This document shows positions 1 to 7,838 of a stretch of 58,813 bases of DNA, piece by piece. Each line of letters begins with the position of its first letter. The first letter of the stretch is position 1. Source of the DNA: Firmicutes bacterium UBA6806 (GTDB lineage Bacteria; Bacillota; Clostridia; Peptostreptococcales; Acidaminobacteraceae); the NCBI GenBank assembly GCA_002452745.1, contig DKFC01000079.1, positions 1 to 58,813 of the forward strand, written 5' to 3'. The position numbers and the translations under genes were made by a program. The notes beneath the pieces were generated by a model. The model worked only from the letters and a program-made list of their open reading frames with translations, ran no database searches and was not told where the DNA came from.

Positions 1-312
1 TCTTCGTTGAGTTATTTAAAGGAACTAAAGGCCGATAAGCTAAAAATTGACAGAGCCTTTATAAAAGACTATCCTGATAAGGACAATGGAACGCTTATCA
101 AGGCGATTTTCAGACTGACTGATGAACTTCATGTTGAGACACTGATAGAAGGCGTTGAGACTTATGAGCAACATCAATTTTGTTTGGAATGTGGCTGTAT
201 GGAATATCAAGGGTATTATGGCTCAAGACCAGTTGATAAAGAAGAAATCAAGAGGATTATAAAAGAGCATAAACTCGAACGGGAAAGAGGCGTTGTCGAA
301 ATCAAACTATAA
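1..312 (+). CDS. EAL-domain c-di-GMP phosphodiesterase, C-terminal part only
   Basis: The frame is open from base 1, so the start lies outside the window and only the last 103 residues are visible. They match the C-terminal part of an EAL domain: the SSLSYLK stretch, the KIDRAFI strand, the LIEGVET segment with the conserved second Glu, and QGYYGSRPV, which usually reads QGYxFSRP. EAL enzymes hydrolyse cyclic di-GMP to pGpG. The Glu-Ala-Leu signature and any sensor or GGDEF domain are out of view, so catalytic competence cannot be judged. The Phe of the usual QGYxFSRP motif is Gly here, a small deviation. TAA stop at 310-312; the next gene follows after 29 bp. Confidence 0.85.
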   Translation, partial: SSLSYLKELKADKLKIDRAFIKDYPDKDNGTLIKAIFRLTDELHVETLIEGVETYEQHQFCLECGCMEYQGYYGSRPVDKEEIKRIIKEHKLERERGVVEIKL

Positions 313-341
313 ATTTAAGGAATAGGCTAGGGGACGCGGAT

Positions 342-890
342 ATGATTTATATTGTATTGATTAGAGGTGTTAATGTCGGTGGCAAAAATAAATTGAAAAT
401 GGAAGACTTGAAACTGGCACTTCTTGCTTCTGGTTTTGAGAGAGTCAAGACCTATATTCAAAGTGGCAATGTGGTGTTAAAGTCTTCGGATGATGAGGCC
501 TCTGTAAAAATGAAGATTGAATCACTGCTCTTGAAGACATTTGGCATAGCGACCGAGTGTCTCGTCAGGACATATGAGGCCTTTGAAGGCATTTACCGAT
601 ATGAGGCTTTTAAAACAACTGAAGTTCAGCAGGCAATCTTAAAGAACACCAAGGGTGAAAGTCAATATATTTTATTCTACAATCAGATGCCCACCACAAT
701 AGAAGACGGCTGTGAAGACGCAGCGGGGGATAAATACAGCAGGAGAAATCGAGAAGTTTATCTGCTTTTGCAACAGAGCATTCGAGACTCCAAGTTAGCG
801 GTTATGCTTCAAAAGCAAGGTGAAACATGCACTGCGCGGAATTTGAAAACAGTTGGAAAAATCTTTGAACTGGCTGAAAAAATGAAATAG
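342..890 (+). CDS. DUF1697 family protein
   Basis: A 182-residue protein that opens with the family hallmark: IVLIRGVNVGGKN, then KMEDLK and YIQSGNVVL. The typical C-terminal CTARNLKTVGKI segment is also present, so the protein looks complete for a family of about 180 residues. DUF1697 proteins are small soluble proteins of unknown biochemical role, so no function is assigned. Start ATG 342 is preceded by AGGGGA at good spacing. It follows the EAL gene closely, but a long hairpin terminator at 949-997 closes the unit, so it is not linked to the genes beyond. Confidence 0.85.
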   Translation: MIYIVLIRGVNVGGKNKLKMEDLKLALLASGFERVKTYIQSGNVVLKSSDDEASVKMKIESLLLKTFGIATECLVRTYEAFEGIYRYEAFKTTEVQQAILKNTKGESQYILFYNQMPTTIEDGCEDAAGDKYSRRNREVYLLLQQSIRDSKLAVMLQKQGETCTARNLKTVGKIFELAEKMK

Positions 891-948
891 AAAGATGTGA
901 ACGCAACAAAGTACTAAACAAATAAAAAACCGTAAAATATCAAAAAAG

Positions 949-1001
949 AAAGCTCTAATGAAAGGTCATCAAAATAAGACCGGGCCATTAGAGCTTTTAT
1001 T
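949..1001. terminator. Bidirectional intrinsic terminator
   Basis: A 12-bp perfect stem, AAAGCTCTAATG with CATTAGAGCTTT, encloses a second short GGTC/GACC stem. A-rich sequence on the left and TTTTATTTT on the right allow use from both sides. It sits between the converging DUF1697 gene (+) and chemoreceptor gene (-). Confidence 0.85.
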
Positions 1002-1012
1002 TTAAATGGAAC

Positions 1013-1843
1013 TTAAATTCGGGTGGAGAGTTCTGTGAGTCTTTTGGAGATTTCCTTTAGCTCAAAGATATTTGCCACAATGGCTTCAGTTTCAATTGCC
1101 TGAGTTTCGCTGATAGATGCATAGCCTTTTGAAATATCCCGAATTTCATTCATGTCCTGTGCGATGTGTTTTAACGTGGTGGTGATTTCACCAGAGGATT
1201 CTTTGCTGGTTTCAGCAAGTTTTCGTATCTCGTCTGCGACAATTGAAAACCCTCTCCCGTGCTCACCAGCCCTTGCCGCCTCAATGGAAGCGTTGAGCCC
1301 TAACAGGTTAGTTGTATTTGCAATGGAACGAATATAGTCAATAATTTCATCAAGCCTTGCAAATTTAGTGTTGATATAATCAATCTTAGTGTTGATGACT
1401 TGAGCATTGGACGAAATTTCCTCCATGCTACCTGAAAGTTCTTCTGAAGAGACCGAAAGAGACTCCGAAAAGTCGTGAAGTTTTTTAGACATTTCAAGGA
1501 CTTTTTCTTCGTTATCTCTGGAAATACCAACAGTGAGCACGCCCACAACATTCCCGGTAGATGGATTTATTAGAGGCGTACTCGTAATCGTTACAGGCAC
1601 GCCATATTTTTCTCTAGGATAGACAACGGATTGCCTCTTCTTTTCCCTAATAGCTTTTTTAACAGCACCTCCATCAGGCGGAATAGCACCCTCTTTGATG
1701 TTCAATTGAAATGCGTATGAATTTTTGACAATTAAGTGCCTCTCTAAATCATCCAATATAACAGTTGCATCTGGAAAAGCGAGGGCATAGGACTCAAATG
1801 TTATTTGAATTGAATTAAAGTATTCTTCGTCCCGTATGCGCAT
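1013..1843 (-). CDS. Soluble (cytoplasmic) methyl-accepting chemotaxis protein
   Basis: A 276-residue receptor without any membrane segment. Residues 1 to about 125 form a PAS- or Cache-like sensor with a terminal GNVVGVLTVGIS strand. The rest is the coiled-coil signalling domain with the highly conserved hairpin tip (NLLGLNASIEAARAGEHGRGF and VADEIRKLAETS). It should signal to CheA/CheW from the cytoplasm. I chose ATG 1843 because AGGAGG precedes it and because the frame's further upstream codons run into a sigma-54 promoter at 1889-1906; a start at 1906 would lie at or before the transcription start. The signalling domain is short, suggesting a minimal methylation region. Ligand unknown. 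Confidence 0.9.
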   Translation of the reverse strand: MRIRDEEYFNSIQITFESYALAFPDATVILDDLERHLIVKNSYAFQLNIKEGAIPPDGGAVKKAIREKKRQSVVYPREKYGVPVTITSTPLINPSTGNVVGVLTVGISRDNEEKVLEMSKKLHDFSESLSVSSEELSGSMEEISSNAQVINTKIDYINTKFARLDEIIDYIRSIANTTNLLGLNASIEAARAGEHGRGFSIVADEIRKLAETSKESSGEITTTLKHIAQDMNEIRDISKGYASISETQAIETEAIVANIFELKEISKRLTELSTRI

Positions 1844-1888
1844 GGTCAGACCTCCTAATCTTTTATAACAATCAGCCGTATAACTTAA

Positions 1889-1906
1889 ACGCAATATTTG
1901 TGCCAA
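1889..1906 (-). promoter_or_regulatory. Sigma-54 promoter of the chemoreceptor gene
   Basis: On the minus strand the sequence reads TTGGCACAAATATTGCGT. It holds TGGCAC and TTGC with exactly ten bases between the -24 GG and the -12 GC, matching the RpoN consensus. The inferred start near 1880 leaves a leader of about 37 bases before ATG 1843. No activator gene is adjacent. Confidence 0.8.
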
Positions 1907-1987
1907 GTGTTTACAAATTTCTATTTTAAATGGATTAATTGCAAATACAGACTTATAGGCAAATTTATTCTACTGAATTAAGACTAT

Positions 1988-2123
1988 AATTCTAAAAAGA
2001 TAGAAATAAAACTTGCTGGAATAAAAAAAATAATAGCTGTAAAACTTGAAGTAATAGCGTTTATCGCAAATTCTTAAAAACTGGAAATAGATAGGGGGAA
2101 TTCTTAAAAAATAGAAATAAAAT
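1988..2123 (+). repeat. Three imperfect direct repeats upstream of the MarR gene
   Basis: An A-rich unit of about 22 bp with core ATTCT(T)AAAAA-n-n-GAAATA occurs at 1988-2011, 2068-2090 and 2099-2123. The 1844-2176 stretch otherwise holds the sigma-54 promoter on one strand and the MarR promoter on the other. The repeats could be protein sites or simply A-rich sequence. Confidence 0.4.
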
Positions 2124-2126
2124 AAA

Positions 2127-2156
2127 GTTGCGTAGTCAACGACTTTGTGATACCAT
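2127..2156 (+). promoter_or_regulatory. MarR-gene promoter with overlapping dyad
   Basis: TTGCGT at 2128-2133 and TACCAT at 2151-2156 are separated by 17 bp. The -35 box lies inside the near-palindrome GTTGCGTAGTCAAC (2127-2140), whose arms are GTTG and CAAC. MarR proteins commonly bind such dyads over their own promoter, so autoregulation by the next gene is inferred. Confidence 0.5.
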
Positions 2157-2176
2157 GATGACGGTGAGGTAATTGA

Positions 2177-2656
2177 ATGTCTGAGAAAAGAGAGAAAAAG
2201 AGATCATATATTAAAGCCATTTCAGCAATTTATCGTTACAGTCAAGTCCATATTGGAGAGCAGACAGCGAGATATAGGATTGGAAAAGGCCAGTGGTTTT
2301 ATCTGACACAGCTCTTGTTTAACCAAGACGGTTTGACGCAGGAAGAACTGAGTGGAAAACTATATGTGGATAAGGCAAACACCGCAAGAGCGCTTAAAAA
2401 GTTGGAAGAAGAGGGTTATATAATCAGAGTGGGCGACCGTGAGGACGCTCGTAAAAAGAGAATTTATGTCACGGAGAAGTCTAAAGAATTCGAGCATGAA
2501 TTTCATGCTATTTTTAAAGGTCTAAACAGTATTTTAGTAAAAGGGTTTACAGACGATGAAAAGGAAGTTGCCAGAGATTTATTATATAGAATGCTGGACA
2601 ATATCGTGGCTCACAGAGCGATTCAAGATGCAGAGACAGAGAACGAAGAGGTGTAG
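2177..2656 (+). CDS. MarR-family transcriptional regulator
   Basis: A 159-residue winged-helix protein. The DNA-binding part spans roughly residues 45-105: LTQEELSGKLYVDKANTARALKKLEEEGYI is the helix-turn-helix and the DREDARKKRIYVT stretch is the wing with the usual Asp-x-Arg. Helices at both ends would form the dimer interface. The start ATG 2177 follows GGTGAGG. It is three bases from the trmO-like gene and probably co-transcribed with it. Its dyad-bearing promoter suggests autorepression. The inducer is not evident. Confidence 0.9.
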   Translation: MSEKREKKRSYIKAISAIYRYSQVHIGEQTARYRIGKGQWFYLTQLLFNQDGLTQEELSGKLYVDKANTARALKKLEEEGYIIRVGDREDARKKRIYVTEKSKEFEHEFHAIFKGLNSILVKGFTDDEKEVARDLLYRMLDNIVAHRAIQDAETENEEV

Positions 2657-2659
2657 GGT

Positions 2660-3070
2660 TTGGAAATTGTGATGAAACCAATAGGTTATGTGAAATCGCC
2701 GTTTAAAGAAAAGAAAGAAATTCCTAGACAGAGTATTTATGCTGAAGATAAACGTGCCGTTATTGAAATTGAGCCCGAACTTGTGGCTGGAATAGAGGAT
2801 ATCGAAGTGGGAACTTATGGCGTGCTTTTATTTTATTTTCACAAATCAGAAGGATATGAGCTGAGAACTAGATCTCGCAATACTGGCGAGGTAAAGGGCG
2901 TTTTTTCATTGAGATCTCCCAACAGACCCAATGGCATTGGCATGTCAATTGTGAAATTCACAAGCATTAAGGGAAATGAATTGGAATTTGAAGGGGTGGA
3001 TATGATCGACGGAACCCCAGTGCTGGACATAAAGCCCTATGTGGAAGAACTCAATCCAAAGTTAAAATAG
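2660..3070 (+). CDS. trmO: TrmO/TsaA-family tRNA methyltransferase
   Basis: A 136-residue protein of the TsaA (VirR) fold. It shows the family path: PIGYVKSPF at the N terminus, RSRNTGEVKGVFSLRSPNRPNGIGMS in the SAM-binding core, and DGTPVLDIKPYV at the end. In the characterised E. coli member the enzyme methylates N6 of t6A37 in tRNA-Thr using SAM. This copy lacks the C-terminal extension of the E. coli enzyme, as many Gram-positive members do. The TTG at 2660 is chosen because GAGGTG lies six bases upstream; ATG 2672 is the alternative but has no well placed ribosome site. Translationally close to the MarR gene. Confidence 0.8.
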   Translation: MEIVMKPIGYVKSPFKEKKEIPRQSIYAEDKRAVIEIEPELVAGIEDIEVGTYGVLLFYFHKSEGYELRTRSRNTGEVKGVFSLRSPNRPNGIGMSIVKFTSIKGNELEFEGVDMIDGTPVLDIKPYVEELNPKLK

Positions 3071-3124
3071 AAATCTATAGCAATAGAATTATTAATAATG
3101 AATTCATAGACAATTGAATATGCG

Positions 3125-3277
3125 TATCAGGTTTACATTTGTGTAATGAAAAGAGAAGATGGGTGAAAATCCCACGCGGTCCCGCCGCTGTAAGAGCTGA
3201 GTACGTCTTAAGATGCCACTGAGAAATTGGGAAGGCAAGACGTATGATGACGCTTGAGCCAGAATACCTGCCTGATA
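3125..3277 (+). promoter_or_regulatory. Cobalamin riboswitch 1
   Basis: All B12-aptamer landmarks are present in order: GGTGAAAATCCC, the CGGTCCCGCCGCTGTAA core, the B12-box GCCACTG, GGGAAGGC and the closing AATACCTGCC. The ends TATCAGG (3125) and CCTGATA (3271) pair as P1. A strong terminator follows at 3329, so adenosylcobalamin binding should switch off the corrinoid transporter operon. The region 3071-3473 holds this riboswitch and terminator; I could not place the promoter with confidence. Confidence 0.95.
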
Positions 3278-3328
3278 TTGACCATGAAACTCTACGGCAG
3301 ATGGAGGTGGTGTTGGCATTTTATGACT

Positions 3329-3373
3329 AAACGTCCCAATCTATCCGAAATGGTAGATTCGGGCGTTTTTTTA
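3329..3373 (+). terminator. Riboswitch-controlled terminator
   Basis: A long stem pairs AACGTCCCAATCTA with TAGATTCGGGCGTT around a short CGAAAT loop and is followed by seven T. It lies 52 bp after the aptamer and 100 bp before the transporter genes, the expected expression platform of riboswitch 1. Confidence 0.85.
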
Positions 3374-3473
3374 TTGTCATTATTTTTAGATATAGTTCTG
3401 CAAAAAATGGTGGGCAGATTGCCCTAAATTTTTTTAGATAGATTAATTTGTAAAGGATAAGGAGAGTTAGAAG

Positions 3474-5039
3474 ATGAGAAGTGTTTTAAAAAAATGGGGT
3501 ATTTTATCAATTATTTTGGTCATGCTCTACACCGTTACAGGGTGTCAAACCAAAGTGGAAGAACAAAAAAGTGCAGTGGAATCAGATTCAGAAGAAGTGA
3601 CAAGTGCAGTCCAAACAGTTGAAAAGGCGGGGACTTACGCTGGGGCGGCAAAGGGATACCATGGTGAACTCAAGGTCAGTACTGAACTGAATTCAGAGGG
3701 TAAAATAGTTTCAATAGTGGTAGATGAACACGCTGAAACAGAGGGCATTGGAACCTTAGCCATTGAGAAGCTCACCGATCAAATTCTTGAAAGTCAATCG
3801 CTTAATGTCGATGGCGTGTCGGGTGCGACGCTTACCAGCGATGGGTTTGTAAAGGCAGTGGCCATGTCGCTTGAGACAGCTGAATTGAAGGCATCAGACT
3901 ATGGATATGTACCAAAAGTAGTAGAAGAAGACTATCCGTTGCCTGATGTCAATCGAGCTTCAATGCCTGAAAAGGTAGAAACCACCCACTCTGTGACGAT
4001 TAAAGATGTCAAGGGGCGTGAAGTGGTTATAGACCTTCCAATCTCCACCTATGCAATTAGCACCATGGATGTAATTGAGTATGTTGTGCCATTAAAGGGA
4101 GAGGATGCCTTCAATATGCTCGTTGGATCGGGGCAAGATGGTGGACATGGACTCAATAAATACGCGGAAGTGTACACGCCAATTGTGGGCAATTATATGG
4201 AACATGTAGGACAAATATCCGATCACAATGCACCTTTTGATCTGGAGATGATCTTGGCCATGAGCCCTGATGTTCTCATCGTCAATTCAGCAATGGGCGC
4301 ACATAAATATGCCATGGAAGTTGAAGATCAACTTGCACAAGCGGGGATAAAAATTATTTTAATTGACGTTCCTGGAAAACAACTGGAAACCTCAGCGCAA
4401 CAGACATTGACTCTGCTTGGGCAAATTTTTGAAGAAGAAAAAAGAGCAGAAGAAGTTTGTGAGTTCCTCGACGAACAGTTCGCAATTGTCACATCTAAAC
4501 AGTTACAGAATAGGGTGGACAAACCAACTGTTTACTATGAGAAATCAGGATATTCAGAGGTTTACGGCTCGACATCAACCAGCGCTAAGGGATGGGGAAT
4601 GGTGATTGCACTGGCAGGAGGTGAAAATATTGCCGATGCCCTGTTAATGGACACATCTGCTTCGGGCAGTAGCAGCAGTACGCTTGACCCTGAATTTGTC
4701 CTCAAGGCAAACCCAGATTATATCATTGTCAGCGGTATCAACGATGGGTGGCTTGACATAACGAAATCTCAAAAAACATGTGCGTATGATATCGTCAATC
4801 GTACAGGTTGGAATGAGCTAAAGGCAGTCCAAAACGGCGATTTATATGAATTTGCGCATTCTACTTCCAGACAGATTTATGCCTTTTATCCAACACTGAA
4901 AATGGCCAAGATATTTTATCCAGAGACATTTGCAGATGTGAACCCAGAAGCGGCACTGGAAACTTTTTTTGATAGATATATGTTAGTTGGCACAGACATT
5001 TCGACTTGGTATTACGAACTTGAAGACGGAATGGAATAG
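3474..5039 (+). CDS. Lipoprotein: FMN-binding domain fused to a BtuF-like cobalamin/metal-chelate binding domain
   Basis: A 521-residue lipoprotein. Residues 1-24 are a signal peptide ending in VTGC, so Cys24 should be lipidated. Residues about 52-135 form an FMN-binding domain (GTYAGAAKGYHGELKV, GKIVSIVV) with the motif DGVSGAT at 113-119; in proteins modified by ApbE the last Thr of this motif carries FMN through a phosphodiester bond. From about residue 170 a class III periplasmic binding domain follows (MSPDVLIVNS, NPDYIIVSG). ABC permease and ATPase genes follow, and a cobalamin riboswitch precedes, so corrinoid is the likely substrate. The fusion with a redox-cofactor domain is unusual. 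AAGGAG sits before ATG 3474. No ApbE gene is in the window. Confidence 0.85.
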   Translation: MRSVLKKWGILSIILVMLYTVTGCQTKVEEQKSAVESDSEEVTSAVQTVEKAGTYAGAAKGYHGELKVSTELNSEGKIVSIVVDEHAETEGIGTLAIEKLTDQILESQSLNVDGVSGATLTSDGFVKAVAMSLETAELKASDYGYVPKVVEEDYPLPDVNRASMPEKVETTHSVTIKDVKGREVVIDLPISTYAISTMDVIEYVVPLKGEDAFNMLVGSGQDGGHGLNKYAEVYTPIVGNYMEHVGQISDHNAPFDLEMILAMSPDVLIVNSAMGAHKYAMEVEDQLAQAGIKIILIDVPGKQLETSAQQTLTLLGQIFEEEKRAEEVCEFLDEQFAIVTSKQLQNRVDKPTVYYEKSGYSEVYGSTSTSAKGWGMVIALAGGENIADALLMDTSASGSSSSTLDPEFVLKANPDYIIVSGINDGWLDITKSQKTCAYDIVNRTGWNELKAVQNGDLYEFAHSTSRQIYAFYPTLKMAKIFYPETFADVNPEAALETFFDRYMLVGTDISTWYYELEDGME

Positions 5040-5073
5040 CATTAGAATAGACGCTAAAGGAGCCGTTGATAAA

Positions 5074-6132
5074 GTGGAATATCAAATAAGTCAATCTGAG
5101 AATTTGAACAATTTTATTTACAAAAAAATGGTGAGAAAGAGAATTGCCATCATCACTGTGCTGAGTGCGGGACTTTTGGTTTTGATTCTGCTCAATATAT
5201 CTATTGGTTCTTCAGACATATCACTTTTAGATATCATTCGAGCGCTAGTCTTCAATGAAGGCGAGGGCAATAATAGCATGATTATAAAGGATATTAGACT
5301 GCCAATGGCTCTGATGGCAGTGGTTGTCGGGGCCTCTCTGGCAATCGGCGGATGTGAAATCCAAACGATTTTACGCAACCCCATAGCAAGTCCCTATACA
5401 CTGGGAATTTCAGCAGCCGCTTCTTTTGGAGCGGCTATGGGTTTGATACTCAACAAGAGCGTGTTTAATATTTCGGATACAATGGCAGTTACAGTCAACG
5501 CCTTTTTTTTCTCCTTGCTTTCGGCAACGGGTATTTATGTGTTTTCAAGGCAGGCAAGAGTCGGAAAAAATGCCATTATCCTATTTGGAGTTGCACTTAA
5601 TTTTCTGTTCAGCTCACTGACGATGATTTTACAGTATATTGCAGATGAAGATCAATTGCAGGGGCTAATTTTTTGGAGTTTTGGAAGCTTGCTTAAAACC
5701 ACATGGCCTAAATTTTTCATCGTCTTAGGGGTGTTGGTCTTTGGCTTTGTAGTCGTGTTTAAAAATGCTTGGAAATTGACGGCGATGACACTGGATGATA
5801 CCAAGGCCATCAGTCTGGGGGTCAACACAGCAAAAGTCAGAAGGACTGTGATTTTGATGACATCACTTCTTTCGGCAGTTGCAGTGAGCTTTGTGGGGAC
5901 TATTGGATTTGTTGGACTGATAGCACCCCATATTGCCAGACAACTGGTAGGGGAGGATCAGCGTTTTTTTATGCCGCTTTCAGCCCTAATTGGTGCTTTT
6001 GTGCTGTCATTTGCTTTCGTCATCAGTAAAGTCGTGATTCGAGGGGTAATCCTTCCCATTGGACTCGTCACGTCGGTGATAGGGATTCCATTTTTTATGG
6101 CTATTATCTTTAGCAAAATGAGGAGCTTGTAA
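5074..6132 (+). CDS. BtuC/FecCD-type ABC transporter permease (corrinoid uptake)
   Basis: A 352-residue, roughly ten-helix permease of the FecCD family. Family signatures include LPMALMAVVVGASLAIGG, the NPIASPYTLGISAAASFGA stretch and VGTIGFVGLIAPHIARQLVG, the cytoplasmic loop that contacts the ATPase. It should form the membrane dimer of the importer with the preceding lipoprotein and following ATPase. GTG 5074 is taken as start because AAAGGAG lies 11 bases upstream; the frame continues further up but there overlaps the binding-protein gene without a ribosome site. Co-regulated by riboswitch 1. Confidence 0.9.
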   Translation: MEYQISQSENLNNFIYKKMVRKRIAIITVLSAGLLVLILLNISIGSSDISLLDIIRALVFNEGEGNNSMIIKDIRLPMALMAVVVGASLAIGGCEIQTILRNPIASPYTLGISAAASFGAAMGLILNKSVFNISDTMAVTVNAFFFSLLSATGIYVFSRQARVGKNAIILFGVALNFLFSSLTMILQYIADEDQLQGLIFWSFGSLLKTTWPKFFIVLGVLVFGFVVVFKNAWKLTAMTLDDTKAISLGVNTAKVRRTVILMTSLLSAVAVSFVGTIGFVGLIAPHIARQLVGEDQRFFMPLSALIGAFVLSFAFVISKVVIRGVILPIGLVTSVIGIPFFMAIIFSKMRSL

Positions 6133-6929
6133 TGCTGAGCGTAAAAAATTTAGATTTTTCATATAAACTCAAACGGAAGTCGCATCGAGTATTTGACCAA
6201 TTGACAGTTGACTTTGCAAAGGGATTCAATGTAATTCTAGGGCCAAATGGTGCGGGAAAATCCACTTTTTTAAAGGCTGTTTTCGGCCTTCTGGACTATG
6301 AGGGTGAAATCACATATCAAGGGAAATGCCTCACCTCTATGAAACTTGAGGACAAGACAAAATTCATGGCGTATTTGCCTCAGATGGATGTGGACGTTTC
6401 AACATTGACTGTTCTTGAAATGGTTCTACTGGGCAGATTGCCAGAGCTTGGGCACAAGGTGAGTGACGAGGATTTGGAAGTGACGATGAACACGCTTAGG
6501 GCGTTTAATATTCAGGAACTCGCCACAAGAAATTTCAGTGAACTCAGCGGCGGTCAAAAGAAACTCGTCTTTATTGCCCAAACCCTTGTTAGAAGTCCAC
6601 AGCTTATCTTGCTAGACGAGCCAGTGAACTCCCTTGATCTGCAAAAACAGCTTGAACTGTGTCATTTACTTCAAAATATCGTGGTGGAACAAGCTGTAGA
6701 TGTGGTGGTGGTCCTTCATGATATCAATTTGGCGGCAAGATATGCACAGCATGTGGTGGTGTTTGATGAACGGGGGAAGTGTTATGATTTTGGAACGCCA
6801 GATTTTGTTATCTGTGAGAAGATGTTGAGAGATGTCTATGGCGTTGTGGCAGATGTCACAAGAGGCAAAAACGGCATCCCAGTGGTTTCGCCGTTGAGGT
6901 CGGTTCGGGGAAAATCGATGTCTGTGTGA
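6132..6929 (+). CDS. BtuD/FepC-type ABC transporter ATPase (corrinoid uptake)
   Basis: A 265-residue ATPase with Walker A GPNGAGKST near residue 36, the Q-loop in MAYLPQMD, the signature LSGGQKK, Walker B LILLDEP and the switch His in VVLHDINLA. These define the iron-chelate/B12 class of import ATPases. ATG 6132 overlaps the permease stop codon by one base, so translation is probably coupled. It ends the riboswitch-1 operon. Substrate assignment to corrinoids rests on the riboswitch rather than on the protein. Confidence 0.92.
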   Translation: MLSVKNLDFSYKLKRKSHRVFDQLTVDFAKGFNVILGPNGAGKSTFLKAVFGLLDYEGEITYQGKCLTSMKLEDKTKFMAYLPQMDVDVSTLTVLEMVLLGRLPELGHKVSDEDLEVTMNTLRAFNIQELATRNFSELSGGQKKLVFIAQTLVRSPQLILLDEPVNSLDLQKQLELCHLLQNIVVEQAVDVVVVLHDINLAARYAQHVVVFDERGKCYDFGTPDFVICEKMLRDVYGVVADVTRGKNGIPVVSPLRSVRGKSMSV

Positions 6930-6964
6930 GAAAATTTGTTCAGAGAAATGGTACTGTTAAAACC

Positions 6965-6990
6965 TTGACAAAAAGTGCATAATGATAATA
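6965..6990 (+). promoter_or_regulatory. Possible promoter of the DUF1445-pxp operon
   Basis: A perfect TTGACA at 6965-6970 lies 61 bp before the DUF1445 start. The -10 is less clear; TAATAG or AATAGA at 15-16 bp spacing are candidates within an A/T-rich stretch. No terminator was seen after the preceding ATPase gene, so read-through is also possible. Confidence 0.35.
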
Positions 6991-7031
6991 GAATCAAAAC
7001 TCTAGTTTAGCGTCTATGTTAGGGGGAACAT

Positions 7032-7823
7032 ATGAAGGATCAAATGGAATTGACACCGAAAGCGGCTAGAGAGGCAATTAGGAACGGCGAGATTCTAAAA
7101 CCCACAGCGGGGATGTGTGGTGGATATGCTCAGGGGAACTTGGTGATTCTGCCCAAAGATCTCGCCTATGATTTTCTTCTGTTTGCACAGAGAAATCCAA
7201 AGCCCTGTCCGATTTTGGAAGTTTTGGATGCGGGGGAATATTGCCTTAGAGACTGTGTAAAGGGAGGGGACATAAGAACGGATATTCCGAAGTACAGGGT
7301 TTACGAGCACGGTGTATTTAAAGGGGAATACACGGATATCAAGTCCCTTTGGAGGGATGATCTCGTGAGCTTTGTCATCGGGTGCAGTTTTACATTTGAG
7401 TCTGCACTCATTGAAGCAGGGATTGAAGTCAGGCATATTGAGGCGAAGACCAATGTGCCCATGTACATTACGAATCAGTTTTGCAAACCCGCGGGATTTT
7501 TTAGTGGGCCAACTGTGGTGAGCATGAGACCCATTGCATCGAAGGACTTGGTCAGAACGATTCAAATTACATCAAGATACCCAAGTGTACACGGTGCGCC
7601 GATTCACATAGGAGACCCTGCTCTCATTGGGATTGAAGATATAAATAGACCTGATTTTGGCGATTCAGTGGAAATCAAAGCAGGGGAAATTCCAGTCTTC
7701 TGGGCATGTGGTGTAACCCCTCAGGCTGTGGCCATGCAATCAAAACCCAAGTTGATGATAACGCATTCGCCAGGACATATGCTGATTACAGATATCAAGA
7801 ATCACGAATTGGCTGTTATATAG
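7032..7823 (+). CDS. DUF1445 (UPF0317) putative hydro-lyase, D-glutamate cyclase N-domain type
   Basis: A 263-residue protein with the family stretches PTAGMCGGYAQGNLVILP near the start, RTDIPKYRVYEHG, the VIGCSFTFESALIEAG core and FWACGVTPQAVAM near the end. AGGGGGAA precedes ATG 7032. Family knowledge: UPF0317 proteins are annotated as putative hydro-lyases, and the same domain is the N-terminal half of human mitochondrial D-glutamate cyclase (DGLUCY). The other half, DUF4392, is encoded four genes downstream here. It begins a tightly spaced five-gene operon with the 5-oxoprolinase subunits. A role in D-glutamate or 5-oxoproline turnover is inferred, not shown. Confidence 0.85.
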   Translation: MKDQMELTPKAAREAIRNGEILKPTAGMCGGYAQGNLVILPKDLAYDFLLFAQRNPKPCPILEVLDAGEYCLRDCVKGGDIRTDIPKYRVYEHGVFKGEYTDIKSLWRDDLVSFVIGCSFTFESALIEAGIEVRHIEAKTNVPMYITNQFCKPAGFFSGPTVVSMRPIASKDLVRTIQITSRYPSVHGAPIHIGDPALIGIEDINRPDFGDSVEIKAGEIPVFWACGVTPQAVAMQSKPKLMITHSPGHMLITDIKNHELAVI

Positions 7824-7838
7824 AGGGGGCATCAGAGC

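Noticed and set aside
1844..1906. Extended N terminus of the chemoreceptor
   Set aside because: The extra codons cover the sigma-54 promoter and the leader, and AGGAGG points to ATG 1843.
2935..2955. TTGGCATGTCAATTG inside the TrmO gene as a sigma-54 site
   Set aside because: The -12 element lacks the essential GC and the site is intragenic without a gene behind it.
4987..5073. Longer start of the corrinoid permease overlapping the binding protein
   Set aside because: No ribosome site, and it would add a polar non-membrane segment unlike the family.
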